From NCBI RefSeq assembly GCF_900176645.1, contig NZ_FXAN01000049.1, forward strand, positions 1 through 64,000: a stretch of 64,000 nucleotides of DNA, in the 5' to 3' direction. The position numbers and the translations under genes are program-made. The DNA is from Burkholderia singularis (lineage in GTDB: Bacteria > Pseudomonadota > Gammaproteobacteria > Burkholderiales > Burkholderiaceae). The notes under the pieces were generated by a model. That model did not search any database. It was not told where the DNA came from and saw nothing but the letters and a program-made list of their open reading frames with translations. This document shows positions 26,416-35,857 of the stretch, piece after piece; within the stretch, counting starts at the first letter, position 1; every line of letters starts with the position of its first letter.

Positions 26416-28103
26416 GGGCGCACCTCGTCGCTCTGCCGTGCATTGCCGCTCCAGCGCACGTCGAGCACCCGCACCGGCATCCGATGCCGGAGGCAATAGT
26501 CGAGCCAGCGGATCTGATTGTCCTGCAGACGATCGCCCGGCCCTTTCACCTCGATCAATTCATAGCGCTGCTCGCCGGGCCAGAAGCGCACGAGATCGGG
26601 CAACCCCGAGCGGTTGCCGCGCACGTCGTCGAGCAGCCGCTCGAACCATAAACGCAGATGCGCGGCCGGCAAGCATGCGAGCGCCTGTTCGAGCAGCGTG
26701 CCGTCGAGCGCGCCCCAGAACACGAACGGCGACTGCATACCCTGCTTCTGCGCATAGTGACGGCAAATCGTGTCGCGATATTGGGTGCCGTCGAGCTGCG
26801 CAAGGCATGCGTCGAACTGCGCGGCGCGGCGCGCGCGAAAGTCCGGCGCATGCAAATCGGCCGGACCGCGCTGAAACGGATGGAAGAATGCGCCGGGTAT
26901 CGCCGCGAACACGGGCTCCCAGCACAGCAGCCCAAACAGCGAGTTGATCAGCGCGTTCTCGACGTAATAGACCGGCGCATCCGTGCGGCTCAGATGATCG
27001 CGCGCGGCATATTCGACCGGATACGGTTCGTGCGGACGCACCAGTTCGATACAGTCGCGCGGAATCGGTTGCGCGCGCGGCGTGGCGCGCACAACCGGCA
27101 AGCCGGCTTGCCGCCGCAGCCGCGGCAGCATCCGCTCGATCTGCTGGCGTTCCGCGTCGCTCTCGGGAGCGCGCAGCGCGTCGACGGCAAGCGCGAGCGC
27201 CGCGTCCAAACGCGCGCAGCGCTCGAGCACGCGCACGCGCCGGCAACGACTGCCGGGCCACGCGCTCGCCTCATAAGCGGCAAGTGCGCCGTCCCAGTCC
27301 GCACGGCGCTCGCACGCTTGCCCGATGGCGAACGCGAGCTTCTCGCGGCGCATCGTCAGCCACGCATTGCCGCAGTCGATGGCGGCGGCCTGCGCGACTA
27401 GCGGCGCAAGGGGAGCCTCGTCCGGCCATGTGTCGAGCCGTTCCCGGCACGCGTGCAGCTTCAGGTACGTATCGACATCGTCACGCCGCTGAAACGCGCG
27501 CGACGACGGCTCGAACGCAACGGTTTCGTATTGCAGCAAGCCGAGATCGGCAAGCACGAACTCCGACCAGTCCTGATGCAGGTTGCCGAAAAACATGAGC
27601 CGCAGCCGATTGCACAGCGCATCGACCGTGACGCGCAGCACATGATCGTCGATCGATGGCAGCCACTCGGACCAGGTTCGCTCGCCTTCGTGCGCGGCGC
27701 GCAGTGCGGTCAGCCAATCGGCCTTGCGGCCAGCGCCGCCCAACGACGACAAATCGGGAAATCCACCGAGCAATTCGTGTTTCGTCGACAGCGAAAACAG
27801 CGTATCGAGCGTGAGCGCAGGCGACCGTTCAACCCAACCCAGTTCGACGAGCGCGGCGGATGCCGCGAGCGGGCAACCGATCTCGTCGTATGCGAGCTTG
27901 CTCGCCCGGAAATACGGCCCTTTACGCATCAGCATCCGCACCAGTAGCGCGCGCGATGCGCGCGGCAATTCACCGAACGCTGAGATGAACGCACGTTCGG
28001 ATGCGTCGAGCACGCCGTCGTAACGCTCGAGCAGCCATTCGAGCGCCCGCTCGAAGTTCGACAGGTAGTAGAACGCGAAAGGAGAAGAAGAATCGGACGA
28101 CAC
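26412..28103 (-). CDS. fan1: FAN1-like VRR-NUC structure-specific nuclease
   Basis: A 563-residue bacterial FAN1. The C-terminal VRR-NUC domain has the catalytic set D503 (SGLPDLVRFW), E518 and K520 (ELIEVKGPGD), and Q525 region (LQDNQIRWLDYCL). The N-terminal and TPR-like middle regions match the bacterial FAN1 layout (YYLSNFERALEWLLERY). FAN1 cuts 5' flaps and resolves DNA interstrand cross-links. The start is GTG 28103, since no in-frame ATG fits. It is coupled to the downstream helicase by a 4-base overlap, an arrangement seen in other proteobacteria. Confidence 0.93.
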   Translation of the reverse strand: MSSDSSSPFAFYYLSNFERALEWLLERYDGVLDASERAFISAFGELPRASRALLVRMLMRKGPYFRASKLAYDEIGCPLAASAALVELGWVERSPALTLDTLFSLSTKHELLGGFPDLSSLGGAGRKADWLTALRAAHEGERTWSEWLPSIDDHVLRVTVDALCNRLRLMFFGNLHQDWSEFVLADLGLLQYETVAFEPSSRAFQRRDDVDTYLKLHACRERLDTWPDEAPLAPLVAQAAAIDCGNAWLTMRREKLAFAIGQACERRADWDGALAAYEASAWPGSRCRRVRVLERCARLDAALALAVDALRAPESDAERQQIERMLPRLRRQAGLPVVRATPRAQPIPRDCIELVRPHEPYPVEYAARDHLSRTDAPVYYVENALINSLFGLLCWEPVFAAIPGAFFHPFQRGPADLHAPDFRARRAAQFDACLAQLDGTQYRDTICRHYAQKQGMQSPFVFWGALDGTLLEQALACLPAAHLRLWFERLLDDVRGNRSGLPDLVRFWPGEQRYELIEVKGPGDRLQDNQIRWLDYCLRHRMPVRVLDVRWSGNARQSDEVRP

Positions 28104-28305
28104 GGAATGCGGCGATCACAGAATGTATCGGCCGGGCGCCACGCATCCGTCATGGCGGCAAATGCAAGCGCCGACCGCGCAAGTCATCCGCAGATGATAG
28201 CGCATCGCAGCCGCCGGCCAGAGCGCGCCGCACCCAGCCGAGCCGGATCTCACCGGCCAGCCCGCCGACATCCAGCAGCTCGGCCCCGCCGCGACGCGCC
28301 GCCCG

Positions 28306-29277
28306 TCAACCAATCAAAGTATCGCGATACAGCGCGAGCACTGCGTCCACATCAACGTCGATGCATACGTCGCGCGACGGCTGCCCGTCCCACTGCGGCG
28401 CGGGGGTGCTCATCGTCGAAGGTTTCTGAATCGTCTGGCCCACGGCAATGCCTTCGGTCACCACGCGCACCGGCCCTTGCCGAGTCGTGTAGAGATGCGG
28501 CGCGAGCACATAGGCAACCGCCGACGGATCATGCGTATACGTGCCGTCGAAACCCGCACTCATGCGATGAAACGCATCATAGTGGCGCGACACTTCCCAG
28601 ACAAACCGGCCGGCATCGCCCGCGTCGTCGCGCAGTGCGGCAAGATAGTCGGTCGTCATGATGGTCTTCTCGGTGACGTCGAGGCCGACGATCGCCAGCG
28701 GCCATGCAGCGGTCAGCACGATGTCCGCTGCCTCCGGATCAGCAACGATGTTTGCCTCCGCGGCAGGAGACACGTTGCCGAGCACGCCGTTCGTGCCGAA
28801 CGCGCCGCCCATGATGACCACCTGCTTGACGAGCGTTGCGATCTGCGGATCTTCGGCGAGCGCATGCGCGAGATTCGTCAACGGGCCGACCGCGATCAAC
28901 GTGACCTCGTTCGGATGCGCACGCACGGTATCGATCATGAAGCGGTGCGCTGCCCGCGCATCCAGGTTCGGCGCGCGCGCGGCGTCGGTCGATTCGGACA
29001 GGCCGGTATTGCCGAGGCCATCGTCGCCGTGAATCCAGCCGATCGGCGCGGGCGCGGGGCGGTTCAACGGCTTGGCCGCGCCGCGCGCCACGCTTACGCC
29101 GGGTGCGAAGCGGCCCGCGAGATAGAGGGCGTTGCGGGTCGTCGTGTCGATCGTCGCATTGCCGTATACGCTGGTCACGCCGAGCAATTCGATGTCCGGA
29201 TGAAGCGCTTGGAAAACGAGCGCCAGCGCATCGTCGACGCCGGGATCTGTATCGTAGATGATCTTATGCAGGCTCAT
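28306..29277 (-). CDS. Inosine/uridine-preferring nucleoside hydrolase
   Basis: A 323-residue nucleoside N-ribohydrolase that splits nucleosides into base and ribose. The calcium-binding signature is YDTDPGVDDA (D9, D11, D15, D16), followed by ELLGVTSVYGNATI; the mid-chain GPLTNLAHAL and the late DPSAVAYVL metal loop are present. ATG 29277 gives the canonical N-terminus MSLHKIIYDTD. It lies alone on the minus strand, 95 bp from the monooxygenase gene upstream. Confidence 0.94.
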   Translation of the reverse strand: MSLHKIIYDTDPGVDDALALVFQALHPDIELLGVTSVYGNATIDTTTRNALYLAGRFAPGVSVARGAAKPLNRPAPAPIGWIHGDDGLGNTGLSESTDAARAPNLDARAAHRFMIDTVRAHPNEVTLIAVGPLTNLAHALAEDPQIATLVKQVVIMGGAFGTNGVLGNVSPAAEANIVADPEAADIVLTAAWPLAIVGLDVTEKTIMTTDYLAALRDDAGDAGRFVWEVSRHYDAFHRMSAGFDGTYTHDPSAVAYVLAPHLYTTRQGPVRVVTEGIAVGQTIQKPSTMSTPAPQWDGQPSRDVCIDVDVDAVLALYRDTLIG

Positions 29278-29372
29278 AGGTGTTCCGTGGTAAGGGCCGC
29301 GTTCGCGCCACACAATGATGCAGCAGTGACGAATGATAACCTCGCCACTGCGCCCGCCTCACCAAACCGGTT

Positions 29373-30722
29373 TCAACCCCCTGCTATGCCGCCGCTACGC
29401 GTGTTCGCCGGCCGAGAAAGGCCGAGGTGGTCGCGCAGCGTCGCTCCTTCGTATTCGGTACGAAAAATCCCCCGCCGTTGCAGGATAGGCACGACGCCGT
29501 CGACGAAATCCTGAAGCCCGCCCGGCAGCACGTCCGGCATCAGGTTGAAGCCGTCGGCCGCACCGGCGTCGAACCAGTGTGCGATGTCGTTGGCAACTTG
29601 CTCAGGCGTACCGACGATTACCCGATGCCCCGTGCCGCCCGCCATCGCGCGCACGAATTTGCGCACGGTGCAGCGATGCTGCCGCGCATACGCAAGCGTC
29701 GCGTGAAAAAACGTGTGATTGCCGTTTCCACCATCCGGCGGCGCAAGATCGTCCGGCAGCGGCGCATCGGGATTCAGCCGCTCGACCGGCACGCCGAGCG
29801 TAGCCGCGAGCCGGTTCAAGCTGTAGCGCAGCGGAATCAGATCGATGAGCTCGTCGCGGCGGCGCTGCGCATCGGTCTCAGTCGCCCCTACGATCGTCGT
29901 CAACCCCGGCAACACCTTGAGGCTTCGCCCATGCGCGGCCGCCGCGGCTTTCAGCTCGCGCGCGTAGCCGAGCGCCTCGTCGAACGATTGCGATACCGAG
30001 AACACCACCTCCGCGTGCTGGGCGGCGAATGCTCGCCCATCGGCGGAGCCGCCGGCCTGCACCAGCACCGGATGCCCTTGCGGCGAACGCGGCAAATTCA
30101 GCGGTCCGTGCACGCGAAAGTGCATACCGCGATGCGCAATCGGACGTACCTTGCTCGAATCGACAAAGCGGCCGTTGGCCTTATCGCCGATAATTGCATC
30201 GTCATCCCAACTATCCCAGAGTGCCTTCGCGACTTCGACGAACTCCGTCGCTCGCGCATAGCGCCCACCGTGATCAGGCGTCGCATCGAAACCGAAATTG
30301 CGTGCAGAACCCGAATCGGCGGTCGTCACGATGTTCCAACCGGCTCGCCCGCCGCTCGCGTGATCGAGCGAGGCGAAGCGACGCGCGAGATTGAACGGCT
30401 CGTTATAGCTCGTCGATGCCGTGCCGATCAAGCCGATATGCGTCGTCGCCGCCGCGATCGTCGCAAGCAGGATAGTCGGCTCGAGTGCAGTGATCGGACG
30501 AAAATCGAGCTGGTCGACGATCGATGCGTTGTCCGCCAGAAATACCGCATCGAACTTCGCCGCCTCGGCGATCCGCGCGACGCGCACGTAGTGTCCAACG
30601 TCGATGAACGCGCGCGGGTCCGCTTCGTCGAGCCGCCACGCGGAGGGTACAAACCCCGAATGCAGGATGTTGACGTTCAGATGTAATTGCCGGCGATGCG
30701 GCCGGTGCGGCGCGGCAGTCAT
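29373..30722 (-). CDS. NtaA/SnaA/DszA-type FMN-dependent monooxygenase
   Basis: A 449-residue luciferase-like enzyme of the NtaA/SnaA/DszA group, which uses reduced FMN from a separate reductase to oxidise nitrilotriacetate-, sulphone- or related substrates. Family blocks visible are FDAVFLADN, IGLIGTASTSYNEPFNLARR, SGGRAGWNIVTT and HPVLVQAGGSADGRAFAAQH. The substrate is unknown and no flavin reductase lies next to it. ATG 30722. Confidence 0.93.
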   Translation of the reverse strand: MTAAPHRPHRRQLHLNVNILHSGFVPSAWRLDEADPRAFIDVGHYVRVARIAEAAKFDAVFLADNASIVDQLDFRPITALEPTILLATIAAATTHIGLIGTASTSYNEPFNLARRFASLDHASGGRAGWNIVTTADSGSARNFGFDATPDHGGRYARATEFVEVAKALWDSWDDDAIIGDKANGRFVDSSKVRPIAHRGMHFRVHGPLNLPRSPQGHPVLVQAGGSADGRAFAAQHAEVVFSVSQSFDEALGYARELKAAAAAHGRSLKVLPGLTTIVGATETDAQRRRDELIDLIPLRYSLNRLAATLGVPVERLNPDAPLPDDLAPPDGGNGNHTFFHATLAYARQHRCTVRKFVRAMAGGTGHRVIVGTPEQVANDIAHWFDAGAADGFNLMPDVLPGGLQDFVDGVVPILQRRGIFRTEYEGATLRDHLGLSRPANTRSGGIAGG

Positions 30723-30846
30723 GGCCGTGCAATCCCGCGCGATGCGGCTGCAGCGAAGCGATGCACGGCACGCGGCCCCCGTGCCGCGGCGGCCGCCGCA
30801 ATCCCGAATCGGCCGTTATTGCGCCGCATCGTCACCACCGCCGCGC

Positions 30847-31191
30847 TCAATGCAGCTTCGGAAAACCATGCCGCTCCGCCAGCAATTCGAGAATGCGCCG
30901 CGGATCGTTGACGAAGCGCTTGTCGCCGAGCGTCAACGCATCGTCGGGCGCCGGTTGCTCATCGCCGAGCACGAGCACGGGTAACCCTTGATGGTCGGCG
31001 TCGAGCGCGGCGATCACCGCTTCGCGCGGCCGCGCGAAAGGCAGCCGGCGAATGTCGAGGCGGACCTGCTTCGGCGGATCGCTCGCAAGCAGCCCTTCGA
31101 TCGGCGCGCTGCCGGGACAAACGAAACGCTCGCCCGGATATTGAGGATCGGTGAATCCAGGTTCCAGAAGAAGCAACAGATCACGGCTCAT
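30847..31191 (-). CDS. DUF3088 thioredoxin-like small protein
   Basis: A 114-residue protein with the DUF3088 pattern: LLLLLEPGFTDPQYPGERFV at the N-terminus, PREAVIAALDADHQGLPVLV in the middle and KRFVNDPRRILELLAERHG at the end. The fold resembles glutaredoxin/thioredoxin but the active-site cysteine position holds only one Cys (FVCPGS). Function unknown. ATG 31191 (MSRDLL) has a GAGG site. Confidence 0.85.
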   Translation of the reverse strand: MSRDLLLLLEPGFTDPQYPGERFVCPGSAPIEGLLASDPPKQVRLDIRRLPFARPREAVIAALDADHQGLPVLVLGDEQPAPDDALTLGDKRFVNDPRRILELLAERHGFPKLH

Positions 31192-31490
31192 CGGTTGTCG
31201 GCCTCGTTTGCAACGGATATCGATGGGAATACCGGCGATTCTCATGCGATTGATCGCGCATCACCACGAATTTATCCGTAGATCGATATGCGCGGCCGCG
31301 CTAACGAATGACGCCGACGGCCGCGCCATCGCAGCGGCCGGATGCCGCGAATCGCGCATCCGGCCGGCCAAATCGACACCACGCCACGCCAAACGGCATC
31401 GCCCCAGGCGAAAGGATCAGCAAGCCAACGGCTGCCATGCGCGATCTGCCCGCTCTTTTCATAGTACAAATACATTGCACAATGAAACAT

Positions 31491-31519
31491 TTGACAGAGA
31501 AAAGTTTGTTGCCTAAGGT
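31491..31519 (+). promoter_or_regulatory. Sigma-70 promoter for the PF10118-type gene
   Basis: Consensus TTGACA at 31491-31496, a 17-bp spacer, and TAAGGT at 31514-31519, 138 bp before the gene at 31657. The rest of the 465-bp gap (31192-31656) shows no gene. Confidence 0.6.
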
Positions 31520-31656
31520 TCGTACCGTAACGATCGTTATTTGAAGCACGCCGCGCCGGTCGATCTTGATCCAATCGCCGGTTCGACCGTCCGCATCTGC
31601 ATGCGACTTTGGTTCGATGCGGATGCGCCACTGCATATTCGATAGGGAGACAACTC

Positions 31657-32541
31657 ATGCACCCGATCATCCGGCGTGACATTCGCTTCGCGCTTCCGCC
31701 CGAGCGCATCGGCGACTGGCACATCAACGGCGTGGCCAACACGCACTACTTCAATGCACTTTCGCTGATGTTCCCGGCCGGCGAGCGATTTTTCATCGAC
31801 GCGGTCCGCCATTACCGCGATCAAATTCAGGATCCCGAATTATTGAAACAGGTTCAGGGCTTCATCGGACAGGAGGCGATGCACAGCCGGGAACACGTCG
31901 AGTTCAACGATATCGCCGAAGCGGCGGGCTATCCCGCACACCGGCTCGACCGAGCCTTCTGGGCATTCGCGGGGCTGATGACGAAATGGCTGCCGGCACC
32001 GATACGCCTCGCTCTGACAATTGCGTTCGAGCATTACACGGCAATCATGACCGATTTGCTGCTCAGCGATTTCGAGCGCTTTCACGGTTCGGTCGACGCA
32101 TACGCAAACATGTGGCTCTGGCATTCGATGGAAGAAACCGAGCACAAGGCGGTCGCGTTCGAGGTGTGGAATGCGGTCATCAAACCGGGGCCGATGCGTT
32201 ACCTGATGCGTACCGGCTCGATGCTGCTCACGAGCATCGTATTCTGGGGGACGAACCTCCTTTTCCACTTGGCGTTCATGAAAGCGCACCGGCGCATGTA
32301 CGGTAACGTGCCGGGCAAGCTCGCGTTTCTCCGGTTCTTCGTGAAAGGCATCGCCCGCTTGGCCCCCAAGACGCTTGCCTATTTCAAACCCGGTTTCCAC
32401 CCGTGGAGCCACGACAATCGGGCTCATTTTGCGCAGATCGACAAGCTGCTCGCCAATATCGACGCCAGCAACGCACGATATGCGGCGAATGCATCGCCGC
32501 GGCGCATTCCGCTGCATGCGATCGCGGAGCCGGTGGGTTGA
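31657..32541 (+). CDS. Predicted metal-dependent hydrolase (PF10118 type)
   Basis: A 294-residue protein with the PF10118 pattern: HINGVANTHYFNALSLMFPA, FIGQEAMHSREHVEFND, EHYTAIMTD and WHSMEETEHKAVAFEVW. The spaced Glu and His residues in these helices look like a ferritin-like di-metal site; enzymatic activity is not established for the family. One or two hydrophobic segments near 195-215 may associate with the membrane. ATG 31657 follows GGGAGA, and a good promoter lies upstream. Confidence 0.88.
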   Translation: MHPIIRRDIRFALPPERIGDWHINGVANTHYFNALSLMFPAGERFFIDAVRHYRDQIQDPELLKQVQGFIGQEAMHSREHVEFNDIAEAAGYPAHRLDRAFWAFAGLMTKWLPAPIRLALTIAFEHYTAIMTDLLLSDFERFHGSVDAYANMWLWHSMEETEHKAVAFEVWNAVIKPGPMRYLMRTGSMLLTSIVFWGTNLLFHLAFMKAHRRMYGNVPGKLAFLRFFVKGIARLAPKTLAYFKPGFHPWSHDNRAHFAQIDKLLANIDASNARYAANASPRRIPLHAIAEPVG

Positions 32542-33061
32542 ACGCCGCATCGTCATGCAAGACGGACGGCCGATTCGCGGCAACCCAACGTGCGCCAGCA
32601 TGCAACGGCAGCCAGTGCGATCGATCTCGGAGGCAACGCCCCACGCATCCAGCGAAAACGCCCTGGAGCGCGCGCCACGGCGAGAACGTACCCGCTTCGC
32701 CTCAAGCAGCCATCTCGTCATAAGGGCAGCGCGGGCTGCCTTCGGATATGTGAGGGGCAGTCCCGCAGCGAATTCGGCCGTCGACACGAACCACGGTCAG
32801 CCTGCATGTGCGGTAATGAACTCGCCGACATCCGGCATGCTGGTGACGCACGCCGCATATTGGAGATCGGTCGATTCGGTATCCTGAGGGCCCCCACAGA
32901 ATGCCGCAGTGCGTCTCAGGATCGGCGGCCGTTGACGGCACCGGCGCCTCGGTGTCCCACGTCCAGCGTGATACCGCACTGTGACCGCACGTCACGGCGC
33001 GACTGCGGCATGCCGTAAATCGCCCGCGCCATGAGACGCGGGCGCAATCGAACGCTATGCG
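32542..33061. other. Gene-free stretch with a long-loop inverted repeat
   Basis: 520 bp with no intact gene. ATCCTGAG (32881-32888) and CTCAGGAT (32915-32922) are perfect inverted 8-mers with a 26-base loop. Broken leftward open frames around 32700-33000 may be the remains of a gene but match no family I recognise. Confidence 0.45.
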
Positions 33062-33352
33062 TTATTCGATCCGGAATTGTTCGCGGTCCCGGCCCAAGAT
33101 CCAAGCTGGAGCACGCCCACGGCCTGTCCAGGTTGAACCTGTTTCCGGATCTCGATAGCGCGGCTTCGGTTCGGTGTCGGCTTTTCTCGGCCGCCCGAGG
33201 CGCGGCGGGAACAAATCCTTCTGGGTCAGACCATACGTATCGATCAACCGGCGAAGCTCGACGATAATCTCGGGCAATTCGGCCGCGCGCGCGGTCCTCG
33301 CTTGCTGCTTCAGATCATCCAATTGCGCAAGCAATTCCTTGTATGTTGCCAT
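33062..33352 (-). CDS. H-NS-like nucleoid protein
   Basis: A 96-residue H-NS family protein. The N-terminal coiled-coil dimerisation part is residues 1-50 (YKELLAQLDDLKQQARTARA), and the C-terminal DNA-binding AT-hook-like motif is YRDPETGSTWTGRGRAPAWI, the form usual in Burkholderia (Bv3F-like). H-NS proteins silence AT-rich, often acquired DNA. ATG 33352 has a GGGG-containing site. It is divergent from an XRE regulator across a 152-bp gap with a palindromic promoter. Confidence 0.93.
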   Translation of the reverse strand: MATYKELLAQLDDLKQQARTARAAELPEIIVELRRLIDTYGLTQKDLFPPRLGRPRKADTEPKPRYRDPETGSTWTGRGRAPAWILGRDREQFRIE

Positions 33353-33443
33353 TACTATTTCCCCGTAGAGTGACTGCCTCTTTTTTGACCGGCTGCTGAA
33401 ATTCTGTTGTTATATCCAATACTGAGCTGCCGAGCCGGTTTTT

Positions 33444-33456
33444 GGCTATAATAGCC
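33444..33456. promoter_or_regulatory. Palindrome over the -10 box of the XRE gene
   Basis: GGCTAT-A-ATAGCC is a perfect dyad whose centre contains the consensus -10 TATAAT (33447-33452), 49-61 bp upstream of the XRE start. A protein bound here would block RNA polymerase. The -35 is poor, so activation or an extended -10 would be needed. Confidence 0.6.
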
Positions 33457-33504
33457 GAATTAGGCCAAGGTGGACTATTCCAATTCAGCAGGGAGCATTC
33501 GCCC

Positions 33505-33747
33505 ATGCTCCCTTCCATCCATCACCCCCGTTACGCCGCGCTGCGCATGCATCTGCGCGCGCTGAGAAGAGCGGCAGGCCTCACCCAGACGCAATTGGCC
33601 AAACGTCTTCGTATTGATCAGTCTTACCTTTCCAAAATCGAACGTGGAGAACGTTATGTCGACATTCTCTTTTATCTCGATTGGTGCCGCCACTGCGGTG
33701 TTGAGCCGGATCAGGCCGTATCGGAATTAATTGATGCAGGCGCATGA
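33505..33747 (+). CDS. Small XRE family helix-turn-helix regulator
   Basis: An 80-residue single-domain XRE protein: helix-turn-helix at about 14-65 (LRALRRAAGLTQTQLAKRLR, DQSYLSKIERGERYVDI). ATG 33505 follows GGGAG by 9 bases. No toxin partner gene is next to it. It is divergent from the H-NS-like gene; the palindrome at 33444 suggests autorepression. Confidence 0.9.
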   Translation: MLPSIHHPRYAALRMHLRALRRAAGLTQTQLAKRLRIDQSYLSKIERGERYVDILFYLDWCRHCGVEPDQAVSELIDAGA

Positions 33748-33883
33748 AAAACCGGCATCGCACAATCCCATTATTTAAAAACTTATGAATTGCGAATTGC
33801 GCGCGCATACGTTTGCGCGCGCTATGACTGCCAACCGCCGCGGCCCGGACGTGTATCGCTACGCGCCGGCCGCGATTCACCAC

Positions 33884-35269
33884 TCAAGCGTTCGTCGATG
33901 ACATCGACGGCGCACGCCGTCCCGCCTGATGCGCGTAGTAGCAAACAGTCAACGCGACAATCCACAACGGTCCGACGACGAGCGCCACGCGCGTATCAGG
34001 CGAAAACGCCATCAGCACGACGACACACGCAAGAAACGCAAGCGCGACGAACGAAGACAATGGATAAGCCGGCACGCGCAGCGCAAGCTGGGCGAGACGC
34101 GCGGCCGGCACCTGGCGACGAAAGCGCAACTGGGCGAACAAGATCACGCCCCAGGTCCAAATCGCGCCGAACGTCGACACCGACGTCAGCCATACAAAAA
34201 CTTTTTGCGGTGCAAAATAATTGAGCACGACGCCGACGATAAGCAGCAGCACCGAAACCAGCACGCCATACACCGGCACGCCGCGCCGGTTCACTGCCGC
34301 GAGGCGCGTGGGCGCCTGCCCCTGCTCCGCCAGATTGAACAGCATTCTGGCGGTGCTGAAGATCCCGCTGTTGCACGACGACAGCGCAGCCGTCAGCACA
34401 ACGAAATTGATGATGCCGGCGGCAGCCGGAATACCGAGCCGCGAAAACGTCATCACGAACGGGCTGCCCTGCGTGCCGATCTGATTCCATGGGTAAATCG
34501 ACATGATGACGAACAGCGCGCCAACATAGAAAATCACCACGCGCCAAAACACCGAGTTCACCGCCTTCGCAAGCGACTTCTCCGGATTGCGCGCCTCGCC
34601 CGCCGTAAGGCCGAGCATTTCGACGCCGAGATACGCGAACATCACGATCGGCAACGCGTCGACCACTCCCGACCAGCCGTTCGGCATGAAGCCGCCATGC
34701 GCCCACAGGTTCGAGATACCGGTGGCAATACCACCGTTGCCGACGCCCGCGACGATCATCAGCCCGCCGCCGGCAATCATCAGTACGATCGTCACGATCT
34801 TGATCAACGCGAACCAGAATTCGAACTCGCCGTACAGTTTGACCGCGATGACATTCACCGCGCCCATCACGATCAATGCGGCGAAAGTCCAAATCCAGTT
34901 CGGCACATCGGGAAACCACATATGCATGTAGATGCCGACGCCGGTGATTTCCGCCATGCATGTCACGATCCACATGAACCAGTAGGTCCAGCCAGTCAGA
35001 TAGCCCGAGAGCGGCCCGAGATAATCCTGTGCATAACGGCTGAACGCGCCGGCGACCGGATTATGAATCGCCATCTCGCCAAGCGCTCGCATAATGATGA
35101 AAATTGCGAGGCCGCCGGCAATGTATGCCAGCAGAATCGCCGGACCGGCCGCCCGGATCGCCGTGGCCGAGCCGAGAAAGAGCCCGACGCCGATGGTTGC
35201 GCCGAGCGCCATCAAATTGATATGCCGCTCCTCCAGGCCGCGATGCAGCCGTTCTTCTTGTGATGTCAC
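33884..35269 (-). CDS. Amino-acid permease, AroP/ProY/GabP family
   Basis: A 461-residue APC-family transporter with 12 helices. It starts at GTG 35269 (MTSQEERLHRGLEERHINLM) behind GGAGACT; the open frame continues far upstream without support. The signatures GATIGVGLFLGSATAI, RALGEMAIHNPVAGAFSRYA and NSGIFSTARMLFNLAEQGQA are those of the amino-acid transporter family that carries proline, GABA or aromatic residues. The precise substrate is uncertain. Confidence 0.92.
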   Translation of the reverse strand: MTSQEERLHRGLEERHINLMALGATIGVGLFLGSATAIRAAGPAILLAYIAGGLAIFIIMRALGEMAIHNPVAGAFSRYAQDYLGPLSGYLTGWTYWFMWIVTCMAEITGVGIYMHMWFPDVPNWIWTFAALIVMGAVNVIAVKLYGEFEFWFALIKIVTIVLMIAGGGLMIVAGVGNGGIATGISNLWAHGGFMPNGWSGVVDALPIVMFAYLGVEMLGLTAGEARNPEKSLAKAVNSVFWRVVIFYVGALFVIMSIYPWNQIGTQGSPFVMTFSRLGIPAAAGIINFVVLTAALSSCNSGIFSTARMLFNLAEQGQAPTRLAAVNRRGVPVYGVLVSVLLLIVGVVLNYFAPQKVFVWLTSVSTFGAIWTWGVILFAQLRFRRQVPAARLAQLALRVPAYPLSSFVALAFLACVVVLMAFSPDTRVALVVGPLWIVALTVCYYAHQAGRRAPSMSSTNA

Positions 35270-35857
35270 GAATAGTCTCCTGACGGCGCTGCACACGCCG
35301 CCGCTTTTGGTGGAAAAAAGGAAACCGACCGGAGCGCCGAGGCGCGGCGCCAACTGCGATTCGACGCCGTGCGAGCCGCTGAAGACATGCCCGGCATGCG
35401 GGAAAGACACATGCGGCGTGACCCGCGCCGCCGGCACGAGCAACGCGGCCACTCTCGCATTGGACAACGCGAGCAGGCAATGGCGATCAAGCGAACGCCG
35501 GCGCAAATGCGTCGGCGTTTTGATCGATCCTGTACATCCGGTCGGAATGCAGCGCCAATTATATGAACAATCGACTGCGCGTTGCCAGCGTTTGCTTCGC
35601 GGGCGCCAAGATGAGCGGGTTCGGCACTGCACCGGACAAAATATGATCGCAGTTCCTCGATCAGCGTCCGATCATCGAACCCCAGCCATGTGCCGAGATT
35701 TGATGCATTGTCCGCCGTCGATCAGATCAAACGGTGCGCCACGCGACTGATAAACAAACAATCGCCGACGCTTCGCGACATCGTTCATACGCGGACAAAA
35801 TTACTCGTCGGCCGATGCCCCGATGCCCCGTCGAGCGCCCGCGCCATGATCTCGCCG
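35270..35857. other. Intergenic stretch upstream of the permease
   Basis: 588 bp between the MFS stop and the permease start. The part next to 35269 should hold the permease promoter. Open frames here are short or antisense without ribosome sites; none is supported. Confidence 0.5.

Noticed and set aside
32700-33000. Leftward frames that might be a decayed gene
   Set aside because: Fragments in several frames match no family I can name; not strong enough to call a pseudogene.
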